A program made the translations under genes and the position numbers. The notes below the pieces were generated by a model, which searched no databases, was not told where the DNA came from, and worked only from the letters and a program-made list of their open reading frames with translations. Below, piece after piece: positions 5,881 through 6,468 of a stretch of 6,468 nt of DNA (position 1 is its first letter; every line of letters begins with the position of its first letter). Source of the DNA: Candidatus Omnitrophota bacterium (GTDB taxonomy: Bacteria > Omnitrophota > Gorgyraeia > Gygaellales > Profunditerraquicolaceae); assembly GCA_030691865.1 (NCBI GenBank), contig JAUYDL010000011.1:1-6468 (forward strand). The letters are read 5' to 3'.

Positions 5881-5991
5881 CAAGGGGGACGGTTCTATTT
5901 TTCTAAAAACTAGGGGACGGTTCTATTTTTCTGGAACTAAACTCGAGAAAAATAGAACCGTCCCCTTGTTTTGAACCGTCCCCTAGTTTTT
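5881..5991. repeat. REP-like composite palindrome between convergent genes
   Basis: The motif ggggacggttctatttttct occurs at 5885-5904 and 5913-5932 on the plus strand. Its exact reverse complement is at 5946-5965, and a shortened one (gaaccgtcccc) is at 5973-5983. The inner copies 5913-5932 and 5946-5965 form a perfect 20-bp hairpin with a 13-base loop, and the outer copies can pair around it (5885-5895 with 5973-5983). Alternatively 5905-5923 pairs perfectly with 5973-5991 over 19 bp. The structure resembles REP/REPIN elements, which are mobilised by Y1 (RAYT, IS200-like) transposases; none is in this window. It starts 3 bases after the stop at 5878 and ends 3 bases before the stop of the convergent gene at 5995, so it probably also ends transcription in both directions. 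Confidence 0.85.
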
Positions 5992-5994
5992 AAA

Positions 5995-6333
5995 CTATCC
6001 GATCTGTTCGCTTAACGTTACAGAAGCAGTAAGATCAACGCTTAAAGTGTGCACAAATAAAATTTGAAAGAAATTTCCCTGATTAACCGCCAGAACACTT
6101 CCTTTAATCTTACAGAAAAAACGCTCCCGCTTCTGTTTAGTATTTCTTTCTTTTAAAACATACAGATACGGCTGCGGTTTGATTACATCAGTACTTTGGA
6201 TCGGTTTGACGATATAAGCAAAATGCCTGCGCACCACGCTATGCACGCCCTCTTTATCGGCTACCTCAGAGCTAGCAATTATTTTACGGCCCCGATTAGG
6301 GAAAGTCAGGTTTTTATAGAGTAGGTCTCTCAT
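5995..6333 (-). CDS. Small conserved hypothetical protein, unknown function
   Basis: The protein has 112 residues, is basic, and has no signal peptide or clear membrane segment. It begins MRDLLYKNLT, followed by RKIIASSEVADKEGVHSVVRRHF (16-38), PYLYVLKERNTK (55-66) and ERFFCKIKGSVLAV (70-83). I recall small proteins with a very similar outline (MRDLLYKNLTS..., SSEV.DK.GV.S...RHF, YLYVLKERN, FFCKIKGS) recurring in Omnitrophota genomes. This is memory, not a search, and no function is known to me. The alternating hydrophobic C-terminal half (GSVLAV...NFFQILFVHTLSVDLTA) suggests beta strands. I chose ATG 6333-6331 because AAGGA precedes it by four bases; the frame extends to a TTG at 6399 that sits on the predicted -35 box. 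It is convergent with the GH94-like gene and ends beside the REP-like cluster. Confidence 0.65.
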   Translation of the reverse strand: MRDLLYKNLTFPNRGRKIIASSEVADKEGVHSVVRRHFAYIVKPIQSTDVIKPQPYLYVLKERNTKQKRERFFCKIKGSVLAVNQGNFFQILFVHTLSVDLTASVTLSEQIG

Positions 6334-6337
6334 GTTT

Positions 6338-6399
6338 TCCTTAAAATCAATCCCCTGATTTTTGCCTAGGATTGATACTGAGAAGGTATTTAATTTCAA
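6338..6399 (-). promoter_or_regulatory. Candidate promoter and ribosome binding site of the 112-residue gene
   Basis: On the minus strand TTGAAA (6399-6394), a 16-base spacer and TATCAA (6377-6372) form a fair promoter. RNA would start near 6365. The leader carries AAGGA (6342-6338), four bases before the ATG at 6333. Together these support the short start over the TTG at 6399. Confidence 0.45.
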
Positions 6400-6468
6400 C
6401 TAAAGTATGCAAGCAAAAAAAGGCAAAATCAATACAATTTGGCCTAAAAAAGAAAGCGCTTGCTTGAG
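6400..6468. other. Window-edge DNA with two competing partial open frames
   Basis: On the plus strand an ATG at 6407 opens a lysine-rich frame MQAKKGKINTIWPKKESACL that runs off the end, with no Shine-Dalgarno. On the minus strand a frame entering from the edge reads a hydrophobic SFLGQIVLILPFFACIL and stops with TAG at 6402-6400. This could be the end of a membrane protein, or chance in T-rich DNA. An inverted repeat CAAGCAA/TTGCTTG (6410-6416 with 6460-6466) brackets the region. Neither frame can be decided from what is visible. Confidence 0.25.

Noticed and set aside
5885..5983. CRISPR array
   Set aside because: The four copies occur in both orientations with unequal short gaps, which fits REP-like palindromes and not uniform spacers. 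No cas gene is visible.
6334..6399. TTG start at 6399 for the small minus-strand gene
   Set aside because: The TTG follows a stop codon directly, lacks a Shine-Dalgarno and coincides with the predicted -35 box. ATG 6333 has AAGGA upstream.

Overview
The window looks like accessory DNA from an uncultivated Gram-negative bacterium, most plausibly Omnitrophota (PVC group). The main pointer is the minus-strand secreted protein: the motif TITTYYPSPYGVYRELR just after its signal peptide, followed by GNVGIGTT repeats, is a combination I associate with Omnitrophota genomes. This is recalled from memory, not searched. Moderate to low GC, REP-like intergenic palindromes and several small poorly known genes fit that picture.

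Left part (1-695): the last 62 codons of an IS110-family transposase (stop at 191) are followed by about 250 bases of non-coding DNA with nested inverted repeats. This is where IS1111-type members of the family encode their guide RNA (bridge RNA or seekRNA). Beyond it lies a minus-strand Rho-independent terminator (444-475), which overlaps a decayed copy of the GNVGIG-coding repeat, then a second perfect hairpin (511-534) and about 160 bases in which I see nothing.

Middle part (696-2662): a secreted fibre-like protein (minus strand, 1568 to 696) is divergent from a two-gene plus-strand unit. They share a 138-base promoter region with two exact 15-bp direct repeats 22 bp apart. The plus-strand unit encodes an AbiEii-like nucleotidyltransferase, apparently read from a leaderless transcript, and overlaps by ATGA a small DUF6922-like protein. 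This resembles a toxin-antitoxin or defence-type pair in non-standard order.

Right part (2663-6468): a 1066-residue cytoplasmic GH94-clan (cellobiose phosphorylase-like) enzyme, then a dense REP-like cluster made of four copies of one 11-20 bp motif (two in each orientation) between two convergent genes. Last comes a minus-strand gene of 112 codons from a small uncharacterised family. The final 69 bases are too short to assign.

Only the nucleotidyltransferase and its small partner are clearly co-expressed. The other genes look independently transcribed. The window therefore reads as a patchwork of mobile or selfish modules around one large carbohydrate-active enzyme.
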